Assembly (NCBI RefSeq): GCF_000617925.1
Contig: NZ_BAMT01000013.1
Location: 1 to 64,000 of the forward strand
Direction of reading: 5' to 3'
DNA: 64,000 nt
Source of the DNA: Methylobacillus glycogenes JCM 2850
GTDB lineage: Bacteria > Pseudomonadota > Gammaproteobacteria > Burkholderiales > Methylophilaceae
Each line of letters opens with the position of its first letter. The first letter of the stretch is position 1. Position numbers and translations under genes: made by a program. Below, one piece after another: positions 29,581-37,823 of the stretch. Under the pieces are notes generated by a model. It was not told where the DNA came from, made no database searches, and saw only the letters and a list, made by a program, of their open reading frames with translations.

Positions 29581-30681
29581 CTATAAGCCTATCTTGCGGC
29601 GCATATGGAACAGCAACAGCAGGAAGAAAGGCACACCCAACAAGGCAGTGATAATGCCAACCGGAATTTCGGTAGGGGCGGCGATGGTGCGCGACAACAA
29701 ATCAGACAACAGCACCAGGATGGCGCCGACCAGCGCCGAGGCTGGCATGACGATACGTTGATCCGGACCTATGGCCAGCCTGACCAGATGCGGGGCGACC
29801 AGGCCGATAAAACCTATGATGCCAGTCACTGACACCACCGAGCCTACGGCCAGGGCAATGGCGGTGATGGTGACTTGGTTGAGCCTGCGCACTGAAACCC
29901 CCAGCAGGCTTGCTTGCACTTCGCCCAGCGCAAGGGTGTTGAGCGCACTGGCTTGTTTCAGCAAAACCAGCGCTGCGCCGCCGCTCAAGCACGCCACCAT
30001 GGCGACCATGGGCCAGGTGGCGGCTCCCAGGCTGCCTAGCGACCAGAAGTTGAGCGAGCGCATCTGCAGATCATTGGCAATAAAGGTCATGAGGCCGATC
30101 AAGGCCCCGCATAAGGAGCTGATGGCGATGCCAGTCAGCAGCATCAGGGCAATGGATGTGCGGCCCTGGCGCGTGGAAATGCTGAAGATCAATATCGTGG
30201 CGGCCAAACTACCTGCAAAGGCAAAGATAGGCAGAGCGAATTCACCGATATAGCCCTGTAGCGCCGTCATCCAGCTACCGCCGAGTACGATGGCATAGGC
30301 GGCAAACAAGGCGGCACCACCAGAGACCCCCACCAGGCTGGGTTCTGCCAGAGGATTGCGCAGCAAGGCCTGCATGGTGGCACCAGACACCGCCAGTGCC
30401 ATGCCAGCCAACACCCCCAGCGCCAGCCGCGGCAGGCGGATATTCCATAACACCATGGCCTGTTGCATTTGCTCTTGCGGAATAGCAAGCCAGGCATCAG
30501 TGTGCGGCGGACTGAGCAGCAGCTTTAATACATCCAGGGGTGCAATCGCGACTGCGCCTATGCCAGCGGCCAGCACCACAATGATCAGCAGCACCAGGCT
30601 CAGGCCCAGCAAAATTCGGCCACGCAGTTGCAGGCTGCGTACTTTGGGTTGCGCCAGGGGCATAGGGGTAGCCAAACTCAT
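29581..30681 (-). CDS. hmuU: Hemin ABC transporter permease HmuU (FecCD family)
   Basis: 366-aa polytopic inner-membrane protein with about ten helices. The first is ILLGLSLVLLIIVVLAAGIG. The FecCD signatures are present: RLPRLALGVLAGMALAVSGATMQALLRNPLAEPSL in pieces, GFIGLVAPHLVR and the C-terminal EIPVGIITALLGVPFFLLLL. The frame is intact. It moves heme delivered by HmuT, powered by HmuV, and is read between hmuT and hmuV. Confidence 0.95.
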   Translation of the reverse strand: MSLATPMPLAQPKVRSLQLRGRILLGLSLVLLIIVVLAAGIGAVAIAPLDVLKLLLSPPHTDAWLAIPQEQMQQAMVLWNIRLPRLALGVLAGMALAVSGATMQALLRNPLAEPSLVGVSGGAALFAAYAIVLGGSWMTALQGYIGEFALPIFAFAGSLAATILIFSISTRQGRTSIALMLLTGIAISSLCGALIGLMTFIANDLQMRSLNFWSLGSLGAATWPMVAMVACLSGGAALVLLKQASALNTLALGEVQASLLGVSVRRLNQVTITAIALAVGSVVSVTGIIGFIGLVAPHLVRLAIGPDQRIVMPASALVGAILVLLSDLLSRTIAAPTEIPVGIITALLGVPFFLLLLFHMRRKIGL

Positions 30682-30707
30682 ATCGCCAAGTTCATATTAA
30701 AAGCTCA

Positions 30708-31543
30708 TTACTTGCGTATCGCCTGACCCAGCTCAAGCATGGCGCCAGGCAGGCGCGGGGTAAAGCCTATGATGTATTGGGTATCCATGCTGACTATGCG
30801 TCCTTGTTTGCCTGCGGGGGTCATGCCCAGGCCCGGCGTCTTGAGGAAGGCTTGCAGGCCGCCGCTGGCCTCCAGCCCTTCACGTGTGGTGATGATGACA
30901 TCCGGCGCTGCTGCCACCAGGGCTTCTGCTGTCAATGGCCTATAGCCTTTGTATAAACCCGCCATGACATTCTCGCCATGTACCAGCGTAATTACTGCCG
31001 CCGCAGCGGTTTCATCGCCTGCCGCTTGCGCGCCACGGCCAGAGTTGTTCATCACAAACAACACACGTGGTTTGCCCTTGAGTTTATCCAGCTTGGCGGC
31101 TGCGTCTTTCCAGTCCTGCTCAAATTGCTTGGCCAATGGCTCGGTGCTGGCCGCATTGAGCTGCTTGCCTATGGTGCGGATATCTGCGGCAACCTGCTGT
31201 GGAGTATGGCTGGCTTCAGGCAGTTGCAAGACCTTGATCCCAGCATTGCGCACCTGCTCAATTACATTGCGTGGGCCAGCACCGGCTTCGGCCACGATCA
31301 GCGTCGCACCAGTAGAAACCAGGCCTTCAGCAGACAAGGTACGCATATAACCACTTTGGGCAGCTTGAACGCTGCCTCGGGGTAAACACTGGTGATGTCA
31401 TTGGCAATCACTTCATCGCCTTTGCCCAGTGCAAAGACGATCTCGGTGACAGCGCCACCCACGGTCAGCAGTTTCTCAGCCGCAAGCGCAAGCTGGCTGC
31501 TGCCCATGAGGGCAAGCGCCAGCAGCAGGGTACGTGAGTTCAT
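30708..31543 (-). CDS. hmuT: Periplasmic hemin-binding protein HmuT (frame broken near 31351)
   Basis: ABC substrate-binding protein (~279 aa after repair) that carries heme from receptor to HmuUV. It has a signal peptide ([16 protein letters not shown]) and the PhuT/HmuT start [24 protein letters not shown]. Then come [30 protein letters not shown] and the C-terminal lobe ([10 protein letters not shown]..., [14 protein letters not shown]). One missing base near 31351 (GTG-GGT) restores [14 protein letters not shown]. Nine bases separate it from hmuS. Confidence 0.92.
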
Positions 31544-31552
31544 ACGCTCCCC

Positions 31553-32589
31553 TTAAGCTGGCAATTGCGCCACAATGGCACGCCAGGCTTCCAGCTCGGG
31601 TTTGCCCGGCTTACGTGCGCCAAAGAACTGCGCCATGATCTCGCCCTGGGCATCAAACACTTCCAGCGAGGTGACAATGCCATCTTCGGTGGGCTTCTTC
31701 ACTACCCAGGTTTCGGCAATCAAGTCAGTACGCAAATGCAGATTGAAGCCTTCATCCAGCACATTGATCCAGGGGCCCATGGCTTTAACGTTTTGAATAG
31801 GCCCGGTGTGGATCTGGATATTGCCAGGGTTGCCAACGAAACACATGATGCTGGTGCCATCGGCGGCAGCCGCTTCCAGCATTTTGGTTGTTGCGGTGTT
31901 GTCTACCTTGTAGGCATGGTTTTCTGGTGCCAGACGCAAAGCCTGGGTACGTGCCAGGCCAAACTTGCGCAGCAAAATAAAGAAATCATGCGTGTCCTTC
32001 ATTGCCAACCAGGCAGCCGCAAAGCCTGCGGCATCTACTTCGCTATCAGGCTTAACGGCAGGGGCGGGCTTGGCAGCCTCAACTTCCTGGCCTGGGGTCT
32101 GGTCTGCGCTGCGGTATTTTTCCACCAGGGTATGCCAGCCTTCTACATTGCTGAAATCCTTGAGGTGTATCTTGTGAATGGCAGTGCCAGTGGCGTCATA
32201 GAACTGCAGGCTGCGTTGCGTGCCTTTCTCGGATTCTTCACTGACGGCATAGCCATGCTTCCATTGCGAATAGAAAATGCGCAGGTCGATATCTGGCCCA
32301 ACCACCAAGCCTACGTGGTCGTAGGAAATGTTCTCGTAAGTGCCTATCTTTTCATGCACGGTGCTTTCGTTGCGGGTCAAGGCCATGACACGGCCCAGCA
32401 GGGGCACATCGGCAATGATCTCGTGGAACGGGCCTTGCAGGCGCACGGCTTCGTGGCCTATGGCATTGGCGATGGCCTGGCCTTCGCTGATCCCTATGGC
32501 CTGCGCGGCTTCACGGTTACGCAGTTTTTGTTCTTTTTTGGCGTGATGGAAAGCTGGTATTGCTGTTCTGTGGTCGCGAGCTGATTCAT
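31553..32589 (-). CDS. hmuS: Hemin-degrading factor/heme chaperone HmuS (frame broken near 32541)
   Basis: Cytoplasmic HemS/ChuS family protein, ~345 aa after repair, made of two structural repeats that bind and degrade or traffic heme after import. ATG 32589 starts MNQLATTEQQYQLSIT; one missing base near 32541 then gives AKKEQKLRNREAAQAIGISE, and the main frame runs from MRLQGPFHEII to 31553. Family blocks include TRNESTVHEKIG, DLRIFYSQWKHGYAV, SLQFYDATGTAIHKI and NPGNIQIHTGPI. Confidence 0.9.
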
Positions 32590-32632
32590 GGTCACTCCTG
32601 ATGGTCTAATTAACTAGATTAATGTGTACGTT

Positions 32633-34894
32633 TTAATACGTTAACTCTACAAAAAATTTGATATTGCGGCCCTGGGCAAATATTCCTAGCCCGCCCATGG
32701 CGCTGTCCAGCCTGTATTCTTCATTGCGTAGATTCTCCCCCACCACCCTGAAGGCCAGGTGCTTGCTGGGTTGCCAACGCAGATTGGCATTCCATATCTG
32801 GTAACCATCCTGGGTGCCGAAGACAAGCGGACTGCTGATCCCGCCACCACCGATGATGACATTGCGATCCCAGACTTTACGATAGGTCAGGTTTACCTCA
32901 ACTTGCTCACTCAATTGGGTGCCAAAATTGAGGTTAAGTGCATTACCGGGAACGGTATACAGCGGCACGAAACTCGAGCCATCAAATAACTTGCCCGAGG
33001 TGCGCGAATAAGCGCTCCTGAGGTAAAAGGCTTTATATTGCAGGAAAGTTTCGAATTCCACGCCATTACGCTTTTCATAACCGTCCTGGGTGATGCTGCC
33101 ATCAGCGTTTTCACGCAATGAAAGCAAAAGATTCTCGGTGTCGATATGAAAAAGGTTGAGCTTGCCCGAGAGGAAAGTACCAGTATTCCACAGATTGGGA
33201 TTCAGGTAGCTAACCCCGATTTCGGCTGAGGCAGAGGTTTGCGGTTTGTATAAATCTCCGCATATGCCCGAGGCTTGGCCATTCACCATGGTAATTCCGG
33301 GAATGTTTACTGATGTTCGCAAGCACCTGCTGAATGGGCCTTGAGTAAAGTATTCGTCAATCAGTGGTGGCCGGAAACCCTGGCCGTAATTACTGTAGAG
33401 CGTCAGTTTTTCAGGGTTGTTTCTCGGTAATACTTCATATGCCAGCCCCAGGCTAAGGGAATCACGGGTGAACAATATCTTGTTGGCTTGTTTGTAAGGA
33501 GCAAGCAGGCCCAGGGTGCCGCCATCAGCTTCCACCAAATACTCATCAACACGATAGCCAGGCATCATGCTGAATTGACCAAATTCGAAACGCGGTTGCA
33601 CATAAAAGGCATGAAACGATTTGCTGCCAGGCGGAGCCGAGGCATTGAAGCCGTTGGGGTACAGTGCCGTCTGCATTACGTAAGTCTGGTTGTCGTAGAA
33701 GCGCTCAATGTCCCGCTTGTTTTCGTTGTACTGGTACCCAAACAGAGTAGAGAACTTGAACCAAGGTCCATTAACAAAGTGGGAGGTGTTGGTGATATCC
33801 ATTGACCTGGTTTTGTAGGTGTAATAGTCATTCAGGTTGCCATGACAGTTTCTGGTCAAGCTGGGGTTAGGCCTCCATATCAGGCCATCGCAATTCCTCT
33901 CTGGGCCGTTCAGGGAGGACATGCCTGGTGCCATGGTGTCTTGTAACTTGGTATGACCGCCGCCAAAGGCAACCTTGAGATCAATAAACCGCGTGTCCGG
34001 ACGAAAATAAATGGTCTCTGACCATGTCTGATCGTCGATGGCGCGCACGACATTGCCGAAAGTGCCTGGCTGCCCTCCAGTGGCATCATAGGGTTGCAAA
34101 CCCTTGTCGTCGAAGGACACCAGCGAGGTAACAAATTCCAGGCTGTCTGTTGGGAAAACGCTGAATTTCAACAGCTTCGAAACCGAGGCAACCGCAGAGC
34201 TTTCCAATATTGTGCCATTACCCAATTCCATGTCTTTTGATTGGCGATTCGAGTAGTTATAGAGAATATCCAGCCTGTCATCGGGTCGCCCATAGACCAT
34301 GTAGGAGCGGGAATATTCATCGTTATTGTTGCCATAGCCAAACTTGACTTTGGCACCGTAACGCTGGCCTGGCTGCAGCAGGTCCGCCGCATTCTTGGTC
34401 GTGGCAATGATGGTGCCACCCAAAGAGCCTGAGCCACTGGAAATCTGCGGGCCGCGCTGTACTTCTATGCTTTTCAGTAGTTCAGGTTCAATGAAAGTGC
34501 CACCCATACGGTATTTCTCAAAACCCTTGGGCACGCCGTCGACCTTGACCATGACATCTTCACTATCGGAATATCCACGAATACTAAAGGTCATGCCACT
34601 GGGGCGGGGGCCGCCACTGATGGAAACGCCTGGCACGGAACGCACAGCATCAAAAATGTTGCTGGGTTGCAATCGCTGTAGTTCCTGGCTGGAAATGGTG
34701 GTAATAGACTGCGTAGGATTGATGCCTGTTTCTTTTTCCCGATTCGCCTTGACGCTGACTTCAGGCAGTGTGGTGCTGACAGGAGGCGTCTGGGCTGCTG
34801 CGGAGGGACTTTCCTCAGCAAGCACCGCTTCGCCATGTAGCGAGGTAGCGGTTACATACAGTAGAACTAGGCTTATACGGGTGAAGAGATGCAT
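32633..34894 (-). CDS. TonB-dependent heme receptor (HmuR/HemR-like)
   Basis: 753-aa outer-membrane receptor, intact. Signal peptide, TonB box region (LPEVSVKANR), plug domain (residues ~55-165; SNIFDAVRSVPGVSIS, GSGSLGGTI) and a 22-strand barrel to the terminal FFVELTY. The heme-receptor boxes appear as GFRPP (for FRAP) and YLNPNL (for NPNL). The segment between them has no His, although heme receptors usually use one there, and it carries two Cys instead. Together with HmuS/T/U/V beside it this supports heme, or a heme-carrier protein, as ligand. Confidence 0.88.
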   Translation of the reverse strand: MHLFTRISLVLLYVTATSLHGEAVLAEESPSAAAQTPPVSTTLPEVSVKANREKETGINPTQSITTISSQELQRLQPSNIFDAVRSVPGVSISGGPRPSGMTFSIRGYSDSEDVMVKVDGVPKGFEKYRMGGTFIEPELLKSIEVQRGPQISSGSGSLGGTIIATTKNAADLLQPGQRYGAKVKFGYGNNNDEYSRSYMVYGRPDDRLDILYNYSNRQSKDMELGNGTILESSAVASVSKLLKFSVFPTDSLEFVTSLVSFDDKGLQPYDATGGQPGTFGNVVRAIDDQTWSETIYFRPDTRFIDLKVAFGGGHTKLQDTMAPGMSSLNGPERNCDGLIWRPNPSLTRNCHGNLNDYYTYKTRSMDITNTSHFVNGPWFKFSTLFGYQYNENKRDIERFYDNQTYVMQTALYPNGFNASAPPGSKSFHAFYVQPRFEFGQFSMMPGYRVDEYLVEADGGTLGLLAPYKQANKILFTRDSLSLGLAYEVLPRNNPEKLTLYSNYGQGFRPPLIDEYFTQGPFSRCLRTSVNIPGITMVNGQASGICGDLYKPQTSASAEIGVSYLNPNLWNTGTFLSGKLNLFHIDTENLLLSLRENADGSITQDGYEKRNGVEFETFLQYKAFYLRSAYSRTSGKLFDGSSFVPLYTVPGNALNLNFGTQLSEQVEVNLTYRKVWDRNVIIGGGGISSPLVFGTQDGYQIWNANLRWQPSKHLAFRVVGENLRNEEYRLDSAMGGLGIFAQGRNIKFFVELTY

Positions 34895-34915
34895 TAATTT
34901 CAGAGGATTTCAGTA

Positions 34916-34949
34916 ATAAAACGGATGGTCATACACAGAGCCATCCGTT
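34916..34949 (-). terminator. Terminator-like hairpin between the second PEP-CTERM gene and the receptor gene
   Basis: On the minus strand AACGGATGG pairs with CCATCCGTT (9 bp, 12-base loop), followed by TTTATTA. It lies just after the stop of the PEP-CTERM gene at 34958 and before the receptor start at 34894. It probably stops part of the transcripts, so the upstream genes would be made in excess. Confidence 0.6.
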
Positions 34950-34957
34950 GGAGGGGT

Positions 34958-35587
34958 TTAGGCAGTCTTGCCAGCGTTTTTACGTCGGCTAGCTGCACCC
35001 AGTACTCCCAGCCCCAGAGCGAGCATGGCATAGCTGCTTGGCTCAGGCACGGCGCTCACGACGGCAATTGCCAGCTGGTCTAGGCTTAAATGGCTTTCAT
35101 TGGCCTTGAAATTGAAAACATAGATACCGGCAGAAGTGACATCACTCCACTTCCAATAGACTTCCTGCTCTGCGCCACGACCATTTGCAACATAGGTTTC
35201 CACCAGTGTGGCGGCAACACCATTAAGGGTTGCAGATGTGTTGAGCAGGGTGCCTGTGGTGGCAGCCCTGAGGTAGACATCGAAACTACCAGTGCTGGTG
35301 CCTAACAGGGTGGCAATGAAGTTACTGGTGCCAAGCGCGTTGTAAATATTCTTGGAACCTATCAGCGAGGCCAAGGTGCTGGTTTCAGTCAGCGTGGCAC
35401 CTGCGCCAAACTCAGGCGTGGCGTTGTGAGTGGCGGAAGCGAAATTATCCCAGGCAGCATATTGCGCTACCAAGGATTCATTCCACGGTGTAGTGGAATC
35501 CCAAACGTTGCTGGTAGCAAATGCAGATGTGGCGAAACTACTGCCCACTGCGAATACAATAGCAGCTAATTGCGTGTTTAAAGTCAT
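34958..35587 (-). CDS. PEP-CTERM sorting-domain protein, second paralog of the heme locus
   Basis: 209 aa. Signal peptide (QLAAIVFAVGSSFATSAFA), a ~150-residue secreted domain, then the exosortase sorting signal VPEPSSYAMLALGLGVLG with a basic tail (SRRKNAGKTA). The middle domain is clearly homologous to the protein at 35675-36325: both have WDSTTPW/WDTATPW, QYAxW, TxSATLNGV, YxxWSDV/WSNV and SLDQLA. No known catalytic motif or Cys is seen in the mature domain. It sits just upstream of the heme receptor, so a surface role in heme capture or storage is a reasonable guess, no more. Confidence 0.8.
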   Translation of the reverse strand: MTLNTQLAAIVFAVGSSFATSAFATSNVWDSTTPWNESLVAQYAAWDNFASATHNATPEFGAGATLTETSTLASLIGSKNIYNALGTSNFIATLLGTSTGSFDVYLRAATTGTLLNTSATLNGVAATLVETYVANGRGAEQEVYWKWSDVTSAGIYVFNFKANESHLSLDQLAIAVVSAVPEPSSYAMLALGLGVLGAASRRKNAGKTA

Positions 35588-35615
35588 GATGGTAATACCC
35601 CGATATAAGGAAGAG

Positions 35616-35650
35616 TGGCTGGCCCGCCATGAGCGGAGCCAGCCATTTTT
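35616..35650. other. Intercistronic hairpin between the two PEP-CTERM genes
   Basis: TGGCTGGC (35616-35623) and GCCAGCCA (35638-35645) form an 8-bp stem around a GC-rich loop; a T-run follows only on the plus strand. For the minus-strand operon it may act as an mRNA-stabilising 3' stem for the first PEP-CTERM transcript. Confidence 0.45.
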
Positions 35651-35674
35651 GACGCTATCTATATTGTTTTTAGA

Positions 35675-36325
35675 TTAAGCGTTTTGCTTGCGGGCACGAC
35701 GGCCTGCGAAAGCGAGTACGCCCAGGCCCAAACCGAGCATGCCGGAAGTGCTTGGTTCTGGAACTGCTGCAACTGCTACGGTAGCCAGTGCCAGTTGATC
35801 CAGGCTCAGGCTGGAGGAGGTGCCTTTGAAGTTGAAGGTGTAGAGGCTAGCGCCGGACACGTTGCTCCACAACCAATAGGCTTCCTGCTCGAAGGATTCA
35901 CCGAAGCCGCCAAAGTCGCCTTGGGACTGGCTGAGTTGAATCACGGATGTCGCACCGACACCATTCAGGGTTGCGCTGGTGCTGGCAATAGAACCTACAG
36001 TGCCGATACGCAGGTAAACATCAAACAGGCCACCTGTTGTGCCGCTCAGGGTTGCAGTGATGTTCAGAGGCAATGCGAAGCTGTAGATGTTGCCACCGCT
36101 GGTGACGAAAGATGCGCCAGAGGTCTCGGTAACGCTGGCAGTAGTACCAGCAGACAGACCTACATCAGGAGTGGAATCAGAGGTGCCGCCAAAAACATTC
36201 CACTCTGCGTATTGGGAAAGGGTGCTAGAACCCCAAGGAGTGGCAGTATCCCAAACGGCTTGAGTAGCAAATGCGGAAGAGCTGAAGGCAACACCTGCGA
36301 TAAGAGCTAAAGCTGAAATTTTCAT
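35675..36325 (-). CDS. PEP-CTERM sorting-domain protein, first paralog of the heme locus
   Basis: 216 aa from ATG 36325 (MKISALALIAGVAFSSSAFA); a TTG 15 bases upstream would add MKESI. The signal peptide is followed by a domain with WDTATPWGSSTLSQYAEWNVF and ends in VPEPSTSGMLGLGLGVLAF plus RRARKQNA, a textbook PEP-CTERM tail processed by an exosortase. It is homologous to the protein at 34958 but keeps extra Gly/Phe-rich residues (GDFGGFGESFEQEAYW). No Cys in the mature part. It follows the 73-aa gene with a Fur box upstream, so iron-regulated secretion is likely. Function is unknown. Confidence 0.82.
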   Translation of the reverse strand: MKISALALIAGVAFSSSAFATQAVWDTATPWGSSTLSQYAEWNVFGGTSDSTPDVGLSAGTTASVTETSGASFVTSGGNIYSFALPLNITATLSGTTGGLFDVYLRIGTVGSIASTSATLNGVGATSVIQLSQSQGDFGGFGESFEQEAYWLWSNVSGASLYTFNFKGTSSSLSLDQLALATVAVAAVPEPSTSGMLGLGLGVLAFAGRRARKQNA

Positions 36326-36432
36326 AATGGATTCTTTCAAGGGAGTGTTAAATTTCCCTTCCTCTTGAAGGTGATAACACTCGTTTCAACATTTAAGCTC
36401 ACGGACCCACACCGTCGAGCATTCAATGGTCA

Positions 36433-36451
36433 ATGCCCTATGAACGGGCAT
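36433..36451. other. Small hairpin after the 73-aa gene
   Basis: ATGCCC (36433-36438) and GGGCAT (36446-36451) pair across a 7-base loop, just past the stop of the 73-aa ORF on the minus strand. There is no T-run. It may be a processing or stabilising stem. Confidence 0.3.
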
Positions 36452-36465
36452 CGCCAAAATACAGT

Positions 36466-36687
36466 TCAAATAACTGCTTGCGATGTGTCAGTGTTCTCGG
36501 TCTCAGCATGTGCCGGCTGGAAATCCACCACAAAGCGGTATTGCTTGCCGCAATCTATGATGATTTCTTTTTGCCCGCGCCGTAATAAGCGAATATCCAC
36601 TTTTAAGCTACCAAAACCATCATGTGCGATCAGCTCATCGAGCAAGTTGATCAAGCAGGTTTTAACAGGGGCTTTAGCTGGAAGCAT
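36466..36687 (-). CDS. 73-aa conserved-looking hypothetical protein, first gene behind the Fur box
   Basis: Small soluble protein with a compact core: LINLLDELIAHDGFGSLKVDIRLL in pieces, then RRGQKEIIIDCGKQYRFVVD. The RRGQKEIII...YRFVV stretch recalls the beta-hairpin of small HemP/HmuP-type proteins, but I cannot call it one. ATG 36687 lies 42 bp from a near-perfect Fur box, making it the promoter-proximal gene of the minus-strand heme cluster. The C-terminus is acidic and likely disordered. Function is unknown. Confidence 0.65.
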   Translation of the reverse strand: MLPAKAPVKTCLINLLDELIAHDGFGSLKVDIRLLRRGQKEIIIDCGKQYRFVVDFQPAHAETENTDTSQAVI

Positions 36688-36728
36688 AAATTAAGGTCAC
36701 ATTAATCATTAATCACAACATTAAGGCA

Positions 36729-36747
36729 AATGATAACAATTATCATT
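36729..36747. promoter_or_regulatory. Fur box heading the heme uptake cluster
   Basis: AATGATAACAATTATCATT is a perfect 8-bp inverted repeat around CAA and fits the 19-bp Fur consensus (GATAATGATAATCATTATC) closely. It lies 42 bp upstream of the 73-aa gene on the minus strand and 208 bp upstream of the ZIP transporter on the plus strand. Repression of the heme cluster by Fur under iron-rich conditions is the expected role. Confidence 0.82.
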
Positions 36748-36954
36748 GGGTAGTGCAATGGTGACATGTAATTATTTTTATTTGCATTTATGAGCTGGAG
36801 CAAATCTTTATATCTGCAGGATTTACTTGTAGGGCGGTGGTTTAGGCGAAAAACACTGCAAGATGAACATGTAATTAAACCCATGTATGCATCATGGAAA
36901 AAAAGCTTTTGGCTTGCGCAGTAAATCAACGCTGATCCCGTATAATTCGCGCTT

Positions 36955-37763
36955 ATGTCCATATTGCTAATGATTATTTTGGTCAGCCTCGCAGGTGGGG
37001 CATTGAGTGTGCTTTTTGCGGCCTTCTTTGCTTCAATGCCAAAGCTTCTTGGGTGCCCATGCTGATCAGCTATGCGATTGGGGCTTTGCTGGGGGCGGTT
37101 TTCCTGGAAATTCTGCCGCATGCCTTTGAAATAGCCAGCAGCGTGGAAACCATGTCTGCCACCATCTTGCTGGGCATATTGTTGTTCTTTGTGCTGGAAA
37201 AACTAGTACTTTGGCGGCACTGCCATGGTGATGAGTGCGAGGTGCATGCCACGGGTCATGATCAACATGCGCACGGCCACAGTCATGGTCATGGGAATAC
37301 CCATGATCATGGTCGCAGCGGCCTGATGATCATGATAGGTGACACTTTCCATAACTTTGTTGATGGGGTGCTGATTGCTGCCGCCTTCATGGTGGATGCC
37401 AAACTGGGCATGGTGACTGCAGTGGCCATCATTGCCCACGAGATTCCCCAGGAAGTAGGTGATTTTCTTATCTTGCTGCATTCAGGCTATAGCAAACGCC
37501 ATGCGCTGTTGTTTAACCTGTTTTCCAGCATGGCCACACTGGTTGGCGGGGTGGCGGCATATTTTGCCCTGCAATCTGTACAGAGCTGGATTCCCAGTAT
37601 TCTGGGCTTGGCGGCGGCCAGCATGATTTACGTTGCGGTGGCGGACTTGATTCCTGGCTTGCACAGACGTACCGAGCTCAAGGCCACGGTACAGCAGGCT
37701 AGTCTGATTGCATTGGGCATTGGCAGTATTTGGCTGACGGGTGTTTTGCTACACGCGGGCTAA
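36955..37763 (+). CDS. ZIP-family divalent metal transporter (frame broken near 37037)
   Basis: Inner-membrane importer for zinc and related metals, ~269 aa after repair. ATG 36955 opens MSILLMIILVSLAGGALSVLFAAFF, then one missing base near 37037 shifts into AKASWVPMLISYAIGALLGAVFLEI. A His-rich cytoplasmic loop follows (HATGHDQHAHGHSHGHGN), then the metal-site helices IGDTFHNFVDGVLIAAAF and AIIAHEIPQEVGDFLIL, which hold the signature His residues of ZIPs. It is divergent from the Fur-box promoter, so iron control is possible. rimO follows after 60 bases. Confidence 0.9.
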
Positions 37764-37823
37764 GCAGTACTAAGTGTTGTTTAAATTTTTCCTGCTTTGG
37801 CAGGGTTTTGCATTTAAAGAGAG

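Noticed and set aside
31565..32584. 339-aa plus-strand open frame
   Set aside because: It is the antisense shadow of hmuS; the minus strand carries clear HemS-family blocks.
32900..34894. Siderophore receptor as the function of the TonB-dependent receptor
   Set aside because: The neighbours are HmuS/T/U/V and the NPNL-type box is present, so heme is better supported.
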